DNA of 64,000 nucleotides from Pseudopontixanthobacter vadosimaris (GCF_012979275.1 NZ_JABASZ010000039.1:62001-126000); one strand, 5' to 3'; counted from the stretch's first letter, positions 10,780-23,901 are shown. Program-made: numbers and translations. Notes: generated by a model from the sequence alone, not told the origin.

Positions 10780-10802
10780 GCCGTTCCATGATGTGGAACG
10801 GC
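10780..10802. other. Hairpin between carB and greA
   Basis: A perfect 9-bp stem (GCCGTTCCA / TGGAACGGC) with loop TGATG, between the carB stop and the greA start. There is no T-run on either side. It may be a processing or stabilising element in a carB-greA transcript, or a binding site for a dimeric regulator. Confidence 0.5.
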
Positions 10803-10842
10803 GCCTGGAGGATGGAGAATGTGCGAAAGCAGCGCGGTTGTT

Positions 10843-13800
10843 TCAGCTATGATAGTCCTGCAACGGCTTCACTTCAAGCTGGCTGACCCTGACCGAGGCG
10901 ATCGCCCGGCTGGCCGCCAAGGATGCTGCGGCCGTGGTGTAGGACGGGATCTTCATCTGCAATGCCGTGGCGCGGATCGATTTCGAATCGATCAGGCTCT
11001 GCCATCCCTCCGTCGTATTGAAGACGAGGTCCACTCCGCCGTCGATCATCCGGTCGACGATATGCGGCTGCCCCTGGGCAACCTTATTGATCCGTTCGAC
11101 CGTCAGCCCCTGTTGGGCAAGATATCCGCCGGTTCCGTCGGTCGCGAGCACCGAGAACCCCTGCTCGATCAGGCTGCGCACTGCCGGGACGATGGCCTGC
11201 CGGTCGCTTTCCTTCACCGAAACGAAGGCCGTGCCGCTTTCGGGCAGCGTGACTCCCGCTCCCAGTTGCGACTTGAAGAAAGCGGCGGGAAAATCGCTGT
11301 CGATCCCCATGACCTCGCCCGTCGATTTCATCTCCGGCGAAAGGACCGGGTCCGCACCGGGGAAACGGGCGAAGGGAAACACCGCTTCCTTCACCGCCAT
11401 GTAATCGAATTTTCGCCGGATCGGCGGGAATGCGGACAGCATTTCGCCCGCCATGATCCGCGCGGCGATCTTGGCGATCGGCTGTCCGGTTGCCTTGGCG
11501 ACGAAGGGCACGGTACGGCTCGCGCGCGGATTGACCTCGATCAGATAGACCAGCTCGTTCCCATTCTCGTCCGCCTTGATCGCGAACTGGATGTTCATCA
11601 GCCCGCGAACGCCGAGTGCCAGCGCCAGTTTCCGGGCCTGACCCTCCATTTCGGCGATCACCGCATCCGACAGGCTGTAGGGCGGCAGGGTGCAGGCGCT
11701 GTCGCCGGAATGGACGCCGGCTTCCTCGATATGCTGCATCACGCCGGCGATGACGACATCGGTTCCATCGCACAGCGCGTCGACATCGCATTCGACCGCA
11801 TCGCGCAGATATTGGTCGATCAGGACGGGCGAATCGCCCGAGACATTCACCGCCGTCGCTATGTAGTCGTCAAGCTGCGCCTCGCTGTCCACGATCTCCA
11901 TCGCGCGGCCGCCCAGCACATAGGAGGGGCGCAGCAGGACCGGATAGCCGATGCCCCGCGCAACGGCGGCGGCCTCGTCACGGCTGCGGGCGATGCCGTT
12001 GTCGGGCTGCCGCAGCCCCAGCTTTCCGACCAGCTTGGCGAAGCGTTCCCGGTCTTCGGCAAGGTCGATGGCGTCGGGGCTGGTGCCCAGGATCGGGATG
12101 CCTTCGTCTTCCAGCGCCTGCGCCAGTTTTAACGGCGTCTGCCCGCCGAACTGCACGATCACGCCGACGAGTTCGCCATTCTGCTGCTCCACGCGCAGGA
12201 TCTCGAGCACGTCTTCCGCCGTCAGCGGTTCGAAATAGAGCCGGTCGGACGTGTCGTAATCGGTGGAGACGGTTTCCGGGTTGCAATTCACCATGATGGT
12301 CTCGAACCCGGCTTCATCGAGCGCGAAACAGGCATGGCAGCAGCAATAGTCGAATTCGATGCCCTGCCCGATCCGGTTCGGCCCGCCGCCCAGGATCACC
12401 ACCTTGCGGCGGTCGCTGGGCCAGGCCTCGTTCTCCGGTTCGCCGAAGCTGGGCGCTTCATAGGTCGAATACATATAGGGCGTGATCGCCTCGAATTCGG
12501 CGGCGCAGCTGTCGATGCGCTTGAACACGGGATGGACGCCCAGCTTCTCGCGCAATTTGCGGACCTCGGCCTCCGAAGTCGCCCCGGCCATCGCGCGCAG
12601 CGTATCATGCAGCAGACCGCTGCGCCGGGCCTGCGTTTCCGCCATGCCGCCCGCAACGCCCACGCTGCGCACGGCAAGGGTGGCAAGCCGCTTGTCGGAA
12701 AAGCCCATCGCCTTCAGACGCCGCATTTCCGCGGCATCGCGCGGCAGGCCCGTGTGGCCGAGCATCCGTTCTTCATAGATGATGGCTTCGATCTGGCGCA
12801 GGAACCAGGCGTCATATCCGGTGATCGGCTGGATTTCCTCGACGCTCAGCCCCTCGCGGAATGCCTGGGCGACATTCAGCAGCCGGTCGGGGGTGCGGCG
12901 CGACAGGGCGGCGGTGATGACGTCCCTGCTCGTGCCTTCGAGCTCCACGACGCGGTTGAAGCCGTCCAGGCCGGTTTCCAGTCCGCGCAGGGCCTTCTGC
13001 ATGCTTTCGGCGAAGCTGCGGCCGATGGCCATGACTTCACCCACCGATTTCATCGCGGTGGACAGATCGTCTTTCGCGCCCTTGAACTTTTCGAAGGCGA
13101 AACGCGGGATCTTGGTGACGACATAGTCGATGGTCGGTTCGAAACTGGCCGGGGTTGCGCCGGTAATCTCGTTGGTGATCTCGTCCAGCGTGTAACCGAC
13201 TGCCAGCTTCGCCGCGACGCGCGCGATGGGGAAGCCGGTCGCCTTGGATGCCAGCGCGCTGGAGCGCGACACGCGCGGGTTCATCTCGATCACGATCAGC
13301 CGCCCATCGGCTGGATTCACGGCGAACTGTACGTTGGAACCGCCTGTTTCGACACCGATTTCCCGCAGCACGGCGATGCTGGCCGAGCGCATGATCTGAT
13401 ATTCCTTGTCGGTCAGCGTCAGGGCCGGGGCAACGGTGATGGAATCACCGGTATGCACGCCCATCGGGTCGACATTCTCGATGGCGCAGACGATGATGCA
13501 ATTGTCGGCGCGGTCGCGCACGACTTCCATTTCGAACTCTTTCCAGCCGAGGAGCGATTCCTCGATCAGCACCTCGTTGGTCGGGCTGGCGTCGATGCCT
13601 TCGCGGGTGATGCGTTCGAATTCGGCCTTGTTATAGGCGATGCCGCCGCCGGTTCCGCCAAGGGTGAAGCTGGGGCGGATGATGGCCGGAAGGCCGGTGC
13701 GTTCGAGCACCTTGAAGGCTTCGTCGACCGAATAGGCCACGCCGCTGCGCGCGCTTTCCAGCCCGATGCTGTCCATCGCCTCGCGGAAGCGCTGGCGATT

Positions 13801-14181
13801 CTCCGCCTTGTCGATGGCGTCGGCCTTCGCGCCGATCATCTCGACGCCGTATTTTTCCAGCGTGCCGTCATTCGCCAGTGCAAGCGCACAGTTCAGCGCC
13901 GTCTGTCCGCCCATGGTGGGCAGCACCGCATCGGGGCGCTCCTTGGCGATGATCTTGGCGACGATTTCGGGCGTGATCGGCTCGACATAGGTCGCATCCG
14001 CCATTTCCGGATCGGTCATGATCGTGGCAGGATTGGAATTGACGAGGATGACGCGATAGCCCTCCTCCTTCAAGGCCTTGATCGCCTGCGTGCCGGAATA
14101 GTCGAACTCGCAGGCCTGGCCGATGATGATCGGGCCAGCGCCAATGACGAGGATCGAGGAGATGTCAGTGCGTTTGGGCAC
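10843..14181 (-). CDS. carB: Carbamoyl-phosphate synthase large subunit
   Basis: Makes carbamoyl phosphate for pyrimidine and arginine synthesis, using ammonia from CarA. It has 1112 residues with two duplicated ATP-grasp halves. The first starts with [21 protein letters not shown]; the second repeats the pattern as [21 protein letters not shown]. An MGS-like regulatory domain is at the C terminus. The GTG at 14181 (reads MPKRTDISS) is the likely start: a GGAG lies 9 bases upstream and the stop of the preceding small gene ends one base before it. The frame extends to 14232, but that would overlap the upstream gene more deeply. Confidence 0.98.
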   Translation of the reverse strand: MPKRTDISSILVIGAGPIIIGQACEFDYSGTQAIKALKEEGYRVILVNSNPATIMTDPEMADATYVEPITPEIVAKIIAKERPDAVLPTMGGQTALNCALALANDGTLEKYGVEMIGAKADAIDKAENRQRFREAMDSIGLESARSGVAYSVDEAFKVLERTGLPAIIRPSFTLGGTGGGIAYNKAEFERITREGIDASPTNEVLIEESLLGWKEFEMEVVRDRADNCIIVCAIENVDPMGVHTGDSITVAPALTLTDKEYQIMRSASIAVLREIGVETGGSNVQFAVNPADGRLIVIEMNPRVSRSSALASKATGFPIARVAAKLAVGYTLDEITNEITGATPASFEPTIDYVVTKIPRFAFEKFKGAKDDLSTAMKSVGEVMAIGRSFAESMQKALRGLETGLDGFNRVVELEGTSRDVITAALSRRTPDRLLNVAQAFREGLSVEEIQPITGYDAWFLRQIEAIIYEERMLGHTGLPRDAAEMRRLKAMGFSDKRLATLAVRSVGVAGGMAETQARRSGLLHDTLRAMAGATSEAEVRKLREKLGVHPVFKRIDSCAAEFEAITPYMYSTYEAPSFGEPENEAWPSDRRKVVILGGGPNRIGQGIEFDYCCCHACFALDEAGFETIMVNCNPETVSTDYDTSDRLYFEPLTAEDVLEILRVEQQNGELVGVIVQFGGQTPLKLAQALEDEGIPILGTSPDAIDLAEDRERFAKLVGKLGLRQPDNGIARSRDEAAAVARGIGYPVLLRPSYVLGGRAMEIVDSEAQLDDYIATAVNVSGDSPVLIDQYLRDAVECDVDALCDGTDVVIAGVMQHIEEAGVHSGDSACTLPPYSLSDAVIAEMEGQARKLALALGVRGLMNIQFAIKADENGNELVYLIEVNPRASRTVPFVAKATGQPIAKIAARIMAGEMLSAFPPIRRKFDYMAVKEAVFPFARFPGADPVLSPEMKSTGEVMGIDSDFPAAFFKSQLGAGVTLPESGTAFVSVKESDRQAIVPAVRSLIEQGFSVLATDGTGGYLAQQGLTVERINKVAQGQPHIVDRMIDGGVDLVFNTTEGWQSLIDSKSIRATALQMKIPSYTTAAASLAASRAIASVRVSQLEVKPLQDYHS

Positions 14182-14182
14182 G

Positions 14183-14449
14183 CTATTGGGCTCCGTCCGT
14201 AACTGTTTTATCAAAAAATTCTGCGCGAACACCGAACTCGTCTAAACGAGCACGAACGCAATCGATATCGTCATTCAAGACGTCGTCGTCTGGTGACCAA
14301 TACCAAGCAGGGTTGCCGCCTTTGTCGATCCGGACATCGGCATCGTGAATGCCGCATGCCTTCAGAGAGGTCGAAATTTGCTCTATCGACGCGGGTTGCT
14401 CGGAACATGCTGAGAGCAATACGATGGAAGCCATCAACCCGAGCCTCAC
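14183..14449 (-). CDS. Small lipoprotein encoded between carA and carB
   Basis: 88 residues. The N terminus is a lipoprotein signal peptide, [15 protein letters not shown], with lipobox LSAC (Cys15). The mature part contains two further Cys (near residues 32 and 64), possibly a disulphide, and a Trp-Tyr-Trp patch. It overlaps carA by ATGA and ends one base before the carB GTG, and its 3' end carries the carB ribosome-binding site. I recognise no family. Tight coupling supports it as a real gene; a role in carbamoyl phosphate synthesis is unlikely for an exported protein. Confidence 0.75.
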   Translation of the reverse strand: MRLGLMASIVLLSACSEQPASIEQISTSLKACGIHDADVRIDKGGNPAWYWSPDDDVLNDDIDCVRARLDEFGVRAEFFDKTVTDGAQ

Positions 14450-15633
14450 CCCAACATTCCCACGAACTTATCAAACAGGTAAAAGCTATCCTGCGGCCCC
14501 GGACTTGCCTCCGGGTGATACTGCACCCCGAATGCCTTCTTGCCGCTGATCGCGATGCCGCAGTTCGAGCCGTCGAACAGGCTCACATGGGTCTGCTCCA
14601 CGCCCTCCGGCAGCGTATCGCCATCGACCGCGAAGCCGTGGTTCATGCTGGTGATCTCCACGAGGCCTTCGGTGTCGCCCCAGCTTTCGCCCACGCGCTG
14701 GACCGGGTGGTTGGCGCCGCGGTGGCCCTGGTGCATCTTCTTCGTCTTCGCGCCTGCCGCCAGAGCGAGCAATTGATGGCCGAGGCAGATGCCGAAGATC
14801 GGCATGTTGCGATCCAGCAATTCGCGGATGACCGGCACCGCCCGTTCGCCAGTGGCGGCAGGGTCGCCGGGGCCGTTGGAGAGGAACACGCCCGCAGGTT
14901 CATGCGCCATGATGTCTTCCACGCTCGCGCTGGCCGGAACAACCGTCACGCGGGCGCCGGCGCGCACCAGATTGCGGAAGATGTTGTCCTTCGATCCGTA
15001 ATCCACCGCGACCACATGCGGCCTGTCGCCAGCGCCCTGCGCCGCGCTGCCGTAACCTTCACCCAGCGTCCATTCGCCGCCTTCCCAGCCTTCGGCCTTC
15101 TCGCGGCTGACCCGGCTGGCGAGGTCCATGCCTTCCAGTCCGGCCCAATCGGCAGCCTGCCGCTTCAACTCGCGCAAATCGAAACGGCCGTGCGGATCAT
15201 GCGCGATCACCGCGTTCTGCGCGCCCGACAGCCGGATGCGGCGGGTCAGCGCGCGGGTGTCCACGCCCGACAGGCCGATGCGCCCTTCCGCCGCCATCCA
15301 GCTGACGAACTGGTCGCTGGCGCGAAAACTGGAATGCGGCGTCACTTCCTCGCGCACGATGCAGCCCACGGCGCTTTCCACCCGGCTTTCGCGGTCTTCC
15401 TCATTCGCGCCGACATTGCCGATGTGAGGGAAGGTAAAATTGACGATCTGCGCGGCGTAGCTGGGATCGGTCATCACTTCCTGATAGCCGGTCATCGCCG
15501 TGTTGAAGCAGAGTTCGCCCACGGCGGAGCCGGAAGCGCCGAAGCCCTTGCCCCAGACGGCGGTGCCGTCGGCCAGAACGAGGACTCCTGTCGCACCCGC
15601 AGGTTGCGCAAGAGTTGTGGCGGGGTCGGCCAT
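14446..15633 (-). CDS. carA: Carbamoyl-phosphate synthase small subunit (glutamine amidotransferase)
   Basis: Hydrolyses glutamine and channels ammonia to CarB. It has 395 residues. The N-terminal CPSase domain includes the FNTAMTGYQEVMTDPSY signature. The C-terminal class I amidotransferase domain has the catalytic Cys in PIFGICLGHQLLALA (near residue 280) and the His/Glu in YHPEASPGPQD (near 365). It is first in the carA-lipoprotein-carB-greA run and divergent from yqeY across 189 bp. Confidence 0.97.
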   Translation of the reverse strand: MADPATTLAQPAGATGVLVLADGTAVWGKGFGASGSAVGELCFNTAMTGYQEVMTDPSYAAQIVNFTFPHIGNVGANEEDRESRVESAVGCIVREEVTPHSSFRASDQFVSWMAAEGRIGLSGVDTRALTRRIRLSGAQNAVIAHDPHGRFDLRELKRQAADWAGLEGMDLASRVSREKAEGWEGGEWTLGEGYGSAAQGAGDRPHVVAVDYGSKDNIFRNLVRAGARVTVVPASASVEDIMAHEPAGVFLSNGPGDPAATGERAVPVIRELLDRNMPIFGICLGHQLLALAAGAKTKKMHQGHRGANHPVQRVGESWGDTEGLVEITSMNHGFAVDGDTLPEGVEQTHVSLFDGSNCGIAISGKKAFGVQYHPEASPGPQDSFYLFDKFVGMLG

Positions 15634-15822
15634 GGGGGCGCTCCGTTTGCGAAAAATACCGGCGATGTTGCTAAGCCGCAGCGGCTAGGCTGCGCCGCCC
15701 CTTCCGTCAAGCGCGCATCTGTCCACACCCGTTCAGGATGGCGATTTTGCGCCGCAGCTATGGCGAGTGCGGGGGCATCTTGTATAGGGTCGCCAGATTA
15801 TCCGCTTCCCGAGGAACTGAAG

Positions 15823-16275
15823 ATGCTGCGCGAGAATGTTCAGAAAGAAACCATCGCGGCCATGAAGGCCGGCAACAAGCCGCGCACGGCGGCCCTGCGG
15901 CTGATCGGTGCCAAGATCAAGGACCGCGATATCGAGAACCGCACGGCCAAGAGCGTGCCCGATGACGACGATATGGTGACCGAGGTGCTTCAGAAAATGG
16001 CCAAGCAGCGCCGCGAATCGATCCAGATGTACGAGGATGGCGGGCGCACCGAACTGGCCGATCAGGAAAAGGCAGAGCTTGCCGTGATCACGGAATTCCT
16101 GCCGCAGATGATGGATGAAGGCGAAATGCGCGCCGCCATCGCGCAGGTAAAGGCGGATATCGGTGCCGAATCGGTGAAGGACATGGGCAAGGTGATGGCC
16201 GAATTGAAAAGCCGCCACGGCGCTACTCTGGACATGTCGGAGGCCAGCGGGTTCGTGAAGGACAGCTTCCAGTAA
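15823..16275 (+). CDS. GatB/YqeY domain-containing protein
   Basis: 150 residues, all helical, matching the YqeY family that resembles the tRNA-binding tail of amidotransferase subunit GatB. Visible landmarks are KAGNKPRTAALRLIGAKIKDRDIE near the N terminus, MAKQRRESIQMYEDGGR in the middle, and the closing GKVMAELKSRHGATLDMSEASGFVK. The ATG at 15823 has GAGGA upstream; the frame is open far upstream but there it is antisense to carA. It sits directly before dnaG and rpoD, the common YqeY-DnaG-RpoD neighbourhood. Molecular role uncertain. Confidence 0.93.
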   Translation: MLRENVQKETIAAMKAGNKPRTAALRLIGAKIKDRDIENRTAKSVPDDDDMVTEVLQKMAKQRRESIQMYEDGGRTELADQEKAELAVITEFLPQMMDEGEMRAAIAQVKADIGAESVKDMGKVMAELKSRHGATLDMSEASGFVKDSFQ

Positions 16276-16366
16276 GCGCCGTCTGCCGTATCCAGAGGCA
16301 GTCTTGGCCGAATAACCCGCGCCGGCGCACTGGCGGGCGCGGCGAAGAAGCTGTAAGGCGAGCCGC

Positions 16367-18277
16367 ATGGCGCTATCCCCACAATGGCTGGACGAATTGC
16401 GCGCGCGCATCTCGCTCTCCAGCCTGATCGGGCGTACGGTCAGGCTGCAGAAGGCAGGTCACGAACATAAGGCCTGCTGCCCGTTTCACGACGAGAAATC
16501 GCCGAGCTTCACCGTCAGCGACCAGAAGGGCTTCTATCACTGCTTCGGCTGCGGCGCGCATGGCGATGCGATCCGCTGGATGACGGACCAGCGCGGCCTG
16601 CCCTTCATCGACGCGGTGAAGGAACTGGCGAGCGAGGCCGGCCTGGAGATGCCCGCCCCCGATCCGCAAGCCATGCAGGCCGCCGAGCGACGGGCGGGGC
16701 TGCATGACGTCACGCAGGCGGCGCAGGAATGGTTCGCGGCGCAATTGCAGTCCGATGCCGGGAGCGCGGCGCGCGAATATCTGGCCGGGCGCGGCTTCGA
16801 TGCCCATACCGCTGCTCGTTTCGGCTTCGGCTATGCTCCGGCTGACAGGCAGGCGTTGCAGCAGGCGCTGGGACAATTCGATGAGAAGGAACTGATCGAA
16901 GCGGGGTTGCGCGTCGCAGTGGAAGGCAAGCCGCCCTACGACCGCTTCCGCGACCGTCTGATGCTGCCGATCCAGGACCAGCGCGGCCGTGTGATCGGCT
17001 TCGGCGGGCGCATCCTGCAATCCGGCAGCGATGCTCCGAAATATCTGAACTCGCCGGACACCCCGCTGTTCGACAAGGGGCGGAGCCTCTACAATCTGCA
17101 CCGCGCCGGCCCGGCATCGCGGCAGACCGGGCGGATGATCGTGGTCGAAGGCTATATGGACGTGGTCGCCCTCGCCGCCGCCGGTATCGAGGATGCCGTC
17201 GCGCCGATGGGCACCGCCGTAACGGAACAGCAGATCGAACTGCTGTGGCGGCAGGTTCCTCGCCCCATCCTGTGTTTCGATGGCGATGCCGCGGGCCAGC
17301 GGGCTGCGATGCGGGCGGCCACACGCGCCCTGCCCATGCTCCGCCCCTCTCATTCGCTGTCTATCGTAACGCTGCCGGCGGGCAAGGATCCCGATGATCT
17401 GCTGAAGGAGAAAGGCCGGGCGGCGCTGGAAGATTTACTCGCCGCGCCTGCCAGCCTGCTCGACATGCTGTGGCAGCATGAACGAGACGCGCAGCCGCTC
17501 CATTCGCCCGAGGACAAGGCGGGGCTGAAGGCGCGGCTTCTGGCGCATGTGGAAGCGATTGGCGATACAGATATTGCCGCACTTTACAGGCGGGAACTGC
17601 TCGAACGTTTCTCCGCCTTCGCCTTTCCGCCGCGCGAACGCAGACCGTGGGTGAAGAATAGCAGTGCCGCGCCGTTTCAGCGGGGCGTGTTCCGCAAAGC
17701 GCCCGATCCCGTCCTTTCTCCGGAAGCTTCGCAGCGTCTGCGGCGCATGAGCGAAGGCGGCAGCCGCGACGGACTGGCAGCCGCCGTGATCGCGGGATTA
17801 ATGCGCCACCCTGCCGAAGTCATGCGCCATGCCGACGCACTTTCGCGTTACGCCGCCAGCGATGCGCGCATCGCACCTGTGGTAGATTCCCTGCTCGATG
17901 CCGCAGAAGCGCTTGAACCGGGGCGCACATCGCCCATATCGGACGGTGAAAGCCAGGCTGCGCCGCCTGAAGACACCCGTTTTTCCTTCCTCGTGGAAGG
18001 AACCGAACCTCAGGTCGCGCGCGAAGATCTGGCTGAAGCCGTGTCGCTGCTGGTGGAGCGGCCCGCGCTGGAGGCGGCCCTTGCGGCTGCAACTGCGCGG
18101 TTCGAGACTGATCCGGAAGGCGCTTTCGCCGAGCAGCAGCGCCTGCTCAAACGAAAGCTGGCTTTCGAAAAGCGACTCGGGCAGATGGCAAGCAACCGGG
18201 CCGCCCGCGTGGCCCAAGACAATTCAGAACCCGTTCCGGCGCAAGGCGATGCGTTGACGGGCCAGGTAACGGACTGA
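16367..18277 (+). CDS. dnaG: DNA primase
   Basis: Synthesises RNA primers for replication. It has 636 residues. The N-terminal CHC2 zinc-binding domain has CPFH (C42, H45) and later CFGC. The TOPRIM core includes [15 protein letters not shown] near residue 260 and the metal-binding [12 protein letters not shown] near 308. The C-terminal helicase-binding region is less conserved. It is placed before rpoD with 10 bp between them, the macromolecular-synthesis arrangement. Confidence 0.98.
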   Translation: MALSPQWLDELRARISLSSLIGRTVRLQKAGHEHKACCPFHDEKSPSFTVSDQKGFYHCFGCGAHGDAIRWMTDQRGLPFIDAVKELASEAGLEMPAPDPQAMQAAERRAGLHDVTQAAQEWFAAQLQSDAGSAAREYLAGRGFDAHTAARFGFGYAPADRQALQQALGQFDEKELIEAGLRVAVEGKPPYDRFRDRLMLPIQDQRGRVIGFGGRILQSGSDAPKYLNSPDTPLFDKGRSLYNLHRAGPASRQTGRMIVVEGYMDVVALAAAGIEDAVAPMGTAVTEQQIELLWRQVPRPILCFDGDAAGQRAAMRAATRALPMLRPSHSLSIVTLPAGKDPDDLLKEKGRAALEDLLAAPASLLDMLWQHERDAQPLHSPEDKAGLKARLLAHVEAIGDTDIAALYRRELLERFSAFAFPPRERRPWVKNSSAAPFQRGVFRKAPDPVLSPEASQRLRRMSEGGSRDGLAAAVIAGLMRHPAEVMRHADALSRYAASDARIAPVVDSLLDAAEALEPGRTSPISDGESQAAPPEDTRFSFLVEGTEPQVAREDLAEAVSLLVERPALEAALAAATARFETDPEGAFAEQQRLLKRKLAFEKRLGQMASNRAARVAQDNSEPVPAQGDALTGQVTD

Positions 18278-18287
18278 CAACAGATCG

Positions 18288-20315
<2,028 letters not shown>

Positions 20316-20325
20316 TCGTGTCGAT

Positions 20326-20365
20326 CCAGCCCCGGCAGCTGTCGATAGACAGGTGCCGGGGCTGG
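20326..20365. terminator. Strong hairpin after rpoD
   Basis: An 18-bp arm (20326-20343) pairs with 20348-20365 with one mismatch and a GATA loop. It begins 10 bp after the rpoD stop. No T-run follows on the plus strand, so it may need Rho or serve as a 3'-end stabiliser. It separates the dnaG-rpoD unit from rpiB-glyA. Confidence 0.6.
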
Positions 20366-20417
20366 CAGTCGATGGCGACATGCCCTATGCGGCGCGCTTT
20401 CACCGAAGGGCTCAGCC

Positions 20418-20855
20418 ATGAAAATCGCTATCGCCTCAGATCATGCTGCACTGGACATGAAATCCGCGCTGGCCGAATGGCTGATGCAAGAAGGCCACGA
20501 GGTTGCCGATCTTGGCCCTGCCAACGCCGACAGCGTCGATTACCCCGATTTCGGATACAAGCTGGCCGGTGTCGTTGCCGATGGCACGGCAGAGCGCGGG
20601 ATCGCGCTTTGCGGATCGGGCATCGGGATATCCATGTCGGTCAACCGCAATCCGGCCATGCGATGCGCGCTGGTGTCGGACCCGCTTTCCGCAACCCTCG
20701 CCCGTGAACATAATGATGCGAACTGCCTTGCCCTTGGCGCCCGGCTGACCGGCATCGACATGGCCAAGGCCTGCGTCACCGCATTTCTCGAGACGGAATT
20801 CGCCGGCGGCCGCCACCAGCGCCGTGTCGACAAGCTGACCAACCCTCCCCGCTGA
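20418..20855 (+). CDS. rpiB: Ribose-5-phosphate isomerase B
   Basis: Interconverts ribose 5-phosphate and ribulose 5-phosphate. It has 145 residues with the RpiB/LacAB fold: [15 protein letters not shown] at the N terminus, [10 protein letters not shown] near 38, the active-site Cys in [17 protein letters not shown] near 65, and [13 protein letters not shown] near 95. It starts a run with glyA, a small membrane protein gene, nrdR and a trmJ-like gene. The rpiB-glyA-nrdR order is common in alphaproteobacteria. Confidence 0.95.
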   Translation: MKIAIASDHAALDMKSALAEWLMQEGHEVADLGPANADSVDYPDFGYKLAGVVADGTAERGIALCGSGIGISMSVNRNPAMRCALVSDPLSATLAREHNDANCLALGARLTGIDMAKACVTAFLETEFAGGRHQRRVDKLTNPPR

Positions 20856-20881
20856 TCCCTATGCGAAAACAAGGTGCGACG

Positions 20882-22210
20882 ATGACCGACAGCCTTTCAA
20901 CCGGCACCCTTCCCCCCGGTACGCAGCGTTTCTGGTGCGACAGCCTGTCCGAAGCAGACCCGGAAATCTACGCGGCCGTCCGCAACGAACTCGGGCGCCA
21001 GCGCGACAAGATCGAACTGATCGCCAGCGAGAACATCGCCAGCCGCGCGGTGCTGGAGGCGACGGGATCCGTCTTCACCAACAAATATGCCGAGGGCTAT
21101 CCCGGCAAACGCTATTACGGCGGCTGCGACTATGCCGATGTCGTCGAGACCCTCGCCATAGAGCGGGCGAAGAAGCTGTTCGGCTGCGAATATGCGAATG
21201 TGCAGCCCAATTCCGGCAGCCAGATGAACCAGGCCGTGTTCCTGGCGCTGCTGCAGCCGGGCGACACCTTCATGGGGCTGGACCTCAATTCCGGCGGCCA
21301 TCTGACGCATGGCTCGCCGGTGAACATGAGCGGTAAATGGTTCAACCCGGTCGCTTACGGCGTGCGGCAGGATGACGAATTGATTGACATGGACGAGGTC
21401 GCCTCCATCGCCCGCGAGCACAGGCCGAAGCTCATCATCTGCGGCGGCACCGCCTATTCGCGCGGCTGGGATTTCGCCCGTTTCCGCGAGATTGCCGACG
21501 AGATCGGTGCCTGGCTGCTGTGCGACATGAGCCATATCTCCGGGCTGGTTGCCGGCGGCGTTCACGAATCCCCTTTCCCCCATGCCCATGTGGTGACCAG
21601 CACCACGCACAAGAGCCTGCGAGGGCCGCGCTCCGGCATCATCCTCACCAATGACGAGGCGCTGGCCAAGAAGTTCAACAGCGCCGTATTTCCGGGCATG
21701 CAGGGCGGTCCGCTCGTGCATGTCATCGCTGCCAAGGCCGTGGCTTTCGCAGAAGCCCTGCGGCCCGAGTTCAAGACTTATGCCAAGGCGGTGCAGGACA
21801 ACGCCCGTGCGCTTGCCGCCAGCTTGCAGGACAGCGGCTTGCGCATCGTTTCGGGCGGCACGGACAATCATTCCATGCTGGTCGACCTGACGGTGGCGCG
21901 CGGCGGCGGTGACGTGACCGGCAAGGCGGCGGAAAAGGGGCTGGATCGCGCCTATCTCACCTGCAACAAGAACGGCATTCCTTTCGACAGGCGCAGCCCC
22001 TTCGTCACCAGCGGCATCCGGCTCGGCACGCCTGCCGGTACGACCCGTGGTTTCGGAACCGAGGAATTCCGGATTATCGGCGGCCTCATTGCCGAGGTGG
22101 TCGAAGGAATGGCGAGAAACGGCGATGATGGTGACGGTCAGGTGGAACAAACGGTGCGCCGGCGAGTCGGGGAACTGTGTGAACAATTTCCCGTCTATCC
22201 AGGAAGATAA
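20882..22210 (+). CDS. glyA: Serine hydroxymethyltransferase
   Basis: PLP enzyme converting serine and tetrahydrofolate to glycine and methylene-THF. It has 442 residues. The PLP lysine is in [16 protein letters not shown], and the N-terminal part contains [19 protein letters not shown] and [10 protein letters not shown] use the ATG at 20882 (MTDSLS) with AGGTG before it; an in-frame ATG at 20861 is less well placed. No glycine riboswitch is visible in the 26 bp before the gene. Confidence 0.97.
   Translation: MTDSLSTGTLPPGTQRFWCDSLSEADPEIYAAVRNELGRQRDKIELIASENIASRAVLEATGSVFTNKYAEGYPGKRYYGGCDYADVVETLAIERAKKLFGCEYANVQPNSGSQMNQAVFLALLQPGDTFMGLDLNSGGHLTHGSPVNMSGKWFNPVAYGVRQDDELIDMDEVASIAREHRPKLIICGGTAYSRGWDFARFREIADEIGAWLLCDMSHISGLVAGGVHESPFPHAHVVTSTTHKSLRGPRSGIILTNDEALAKKFNSAVFPGMQGGPLVHVIAAKAVAFAEALRPEFKTYAKAVQDNARALAASLQDSGLRIVSGGTDNHSMLVDLTVARGGGDVTGKAAEKGLDRAYLTCNKNGIPFDRRSPFVTSGIRLGTPAGTTRGFGTEEFRIIGGLIAEVVEGMARNGDDGDGQVEQTVRRRVGELCEQFPVYPGR
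22171..22195 (+). promoter_or_regulatory. Candidate EcfG-type promoter inside the end of glyA
   Basis: GGAAC at 22171-22175, 16 bases, then CGTC at 22192-22195: 8 of 9 positions of GGAAC-N16-CGTT. The predicted transcription start is near 22202, just before the AGGAAG ribosome-binding site and the ATG at 22214. It could uncouple the small membrane protein from glyA under stress. Confidence 0.35.
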
Positions 22211-22213
22211 AAG

Positions 22214-22492
22214 ATGAACAATGATGACAGAGATACGCTGCACCCCGTCACCGCAACCGAAGATCACGTGATGGCGACCCACGATGCCTACGAACGCCCC
22301 AGCCTTGCCGGTGACGCCACCCGCGAAGCCAAGGGCATGTTCTCCGAAGGAATGAACCATCCCAGCACCAAGCCGGTGCTGACCGGCGCTGCTGTAGGCG
22401 CCGTTGCGGGCATTCTGCTGCCCTTCGTCACGCTGCCGCTGGGTGCAGTGGCCGGTGCGGGCTACGCCTTCTACAAGCGCGTCCGTCCCTGA
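22214..22492 (+). CDS. Small glycine-zipper-like membrane protein
   Basis: 92 residues. A hydrophilic N-terminal half is followed by a Gly/Ala-rich hydrophobic hairpin (residues ~57-85: VLTGAAVGAVAGILLPF and GAVAGAGYAFYKR) and a basic end. This looks like a glycine-zipper inner-membrane protein. It lies 3 bp after the glyA stop and 3 bp before nrdR, so it can be cotranscribed. A candidate stress promoter just upstream suggests separate control. No function assigned. Confidence 0.7.
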   Translation: MNNDDRDTLHPVTATEDHVMATHDAYERPSLAGDATREAKGMFSEGMNHPSTKPVLTGAAVGAVAGILLPFVTLPLGAVAGAGYAFYKRVRP

Positions 22493-22495
22493 TCC

Positions 22496-22972
22496 ATGCG
22501 CTGTCCTTTCTGTGTCCATGACGACAGCCAGGTCAAGGACAGCCGGCCCACCGAAGACAACACGGCCATCCGCCGCAGGCGCCAGTGCGCGCATTGCGGG
22601 GCGCGGTTCACCACGTTCGAACGGGTGCGACTGCGTGAGGTGACCGTCGTGAAAAACGATGCCGGTGGCGGGGAACGCCGCCGGCAGAGTTTCGACAGGC
22701 GCAAGCTGGAGCAATCCGTTGCGCTCGCCTGCCGGAAACGCAATATCACGCAGGAAACCATCGATCAGCTGGTGTCGGGCATTCAGCGCCAGATCGAAAC
22801 CGCCGGGGAGGCGGAGGTCGCATCGTCCCGCATCGGCGAACTGGTGATGGAAGGTCTGCGGCAGATCGACAGCGTCGCCTATATCCGCTTTGCCTCCGTC
22901 TATCGCGACTTCAGCGAAGCGCGCGATTTCGAACAATTCGCCAGCAGCGTGCGCGATGTCGCCACCGACTGA
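22496..22972 (+). CDS. nrdR: Transcriptional repressor NrdR
   Basis: Zinc-ribbon/ATP-cone repressor of ribonucleotide reductase genes. It has 158 residues. Two CxxC pairs, MRCPFC and CAHCG, form the zinc ribbon, with RRRRQC and FTTFERV in between and after. An ATP-cone domain fills residues ~49-140. Placement after glyA is typical. It overlaps the next gene by 17 bp. Confidence 0.97.
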   Translation: MRCPFCVHDDSQVKDSRPTEDNTAIRRRRQCAHCGARFTTFERVRLREVTVVKNDAGGGERRRQSFDRRKLEQSVALACRKRNITQETIDQLVSGIQRQIETAGEAEVASSRIGELVMEGLRQIDSVAYIRFASVYRDFSEARDFEQFASSVRDVATD

Positions 22973-23720
22973 CCGTTCCTCCTCACTCGACGACGCGCCT
23001 GTCATCGTCCTCGTCAGGCCTCAGCTTGGCGAGAATATCGGCAAGGCCGCGCGCGCCATGCTGAATTTCGGCATGGCGGAACTGCGCCTCGTCGAACCGC
23101 GGGACGGCTGGCCGAACCCTTCCGCCGGACCGGCAGCGGCGGGCGCCGATATCGTGCTGGAAAAGGCGCAGGTATTTTCGTCGGCAGCAGAGGCTGTTGC
23201 CGACTGTTCCCATGTCTATGCGACCACCGTGCGCAAGCGCGGCGTGACCAAACCGGTGCTGACCCCCGAGGCGGCGATCCGCTCGATTGCTGGCGAGCGG
23301 GGGCGCAGCGCCATCCTGTTCGGGCCGGAACGATCCGGGCTCGACATGGATGATGTGGCGCTGGCCCGTGCAATCATCACGGTTCCCATCAATCCCGAAT
23401 TCGGCTCGCTCAACCTGGCGCAGGCGGTGATCCTCTGCGCCTATGAATGGTCGAAAACCCGCGATCTGGTCCAACCGCCGCTGGAGGACCATCTGCCGCC
23501 CGCACCGCAGGCCGAACTGGACGGTCTGATCGGCCATTTCGAGACCATGCTGGAGCCGAAGGGATATTTCGAACCCGCCATCCGGGCCGAAGTGACTCGC
23601 CGGACCCTGCGCACCGTACTGACCAAGCCGCGCTGGAACCATCTGGAAATCAGAACCCTGCGCGGCGTGCTGACGACGCTGGGCCGCAGGGGGCGAAAGG
23701 GCGCGGCCGACGAGAGCTGA
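22956..23720 (+). CDS. trmJ: RNA 2'-O-methyltransferase, TrmJ-like (SPOUT family)
   Basis: 254 residues. The SPOUT/TrmH fold is shown by [22 protein letters not shown] near the N terminus, [14 protein letters not shown] near residue 125, and [18 protein letters not shown] near 145. This arrangement fits TrmJ, which methylates the ribose at position 32 of tRNA. A C-terminal extension follows. The start at 22956 overlaps nrdR by 17 bp; the frame opens at 22890. The symbol is by family resemblance; it could be another TrmH-type enzyme. Confidence 0.85.
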   Translation: MSPPTDRSSSLDDAPVIVLVRPQLGENIGKAARAMLNFGMAELRLVEPRDGWPNPSAGPAAAGADIVLEKAQVFSSAAEAVADCSHVYATTVRKRGVTKPVLTPEAAIRSIAGERGRSAILFGPERSGLDMDDVALARAIITVPINPEFGSLNLAQAVILCAYEWSKTRDLVQPPLEDHLPPAPQAELDGLIGHFETMLEPKGYFEPAIRAEVTRRTLRTVLTKPRWNHLEIRTLRGVLTTLGRRGRKGAADES

Positions 23721-23901
23721 TGACGTGCCGCGCTTGACTTGTCGCTCATCAGGCGGCAAGGGGCGCGGGTACGAATTGGCTCCGCACCCCGGTGAAGCGG
23801 CAGCCACGTCCGGCAACAGGCCGGACGGTGCGATACCGGGTTAAAGCGCCGGAAATCGCCCGTTATCCGGGTGGTGGCGATAGCAGATTGGATAAGACAT
23901 C

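Noticed and set aside
12334-14202. 622-residue plus-strand frame opposite carB
   Set aside because: Antisense shadow of carB; His/Asp/Gln-rich composition with no recognisable fold.
14293-15822. Long extension of the yqeY frame upstream
   Set aside because: It is antisense to carA; the family begins at the ATG at 15823.
20856-20881. Glycine riboswitch before glyA
   Set aside because: Only 26 bp separate rpiB and glyA, too short for the aptamer.
20897-23005. 702-residue minus-strand frame opposite glyA to nrdR
   Set aside because: Spans several genuine genes on the other strand and has no plausible start signal or domain.
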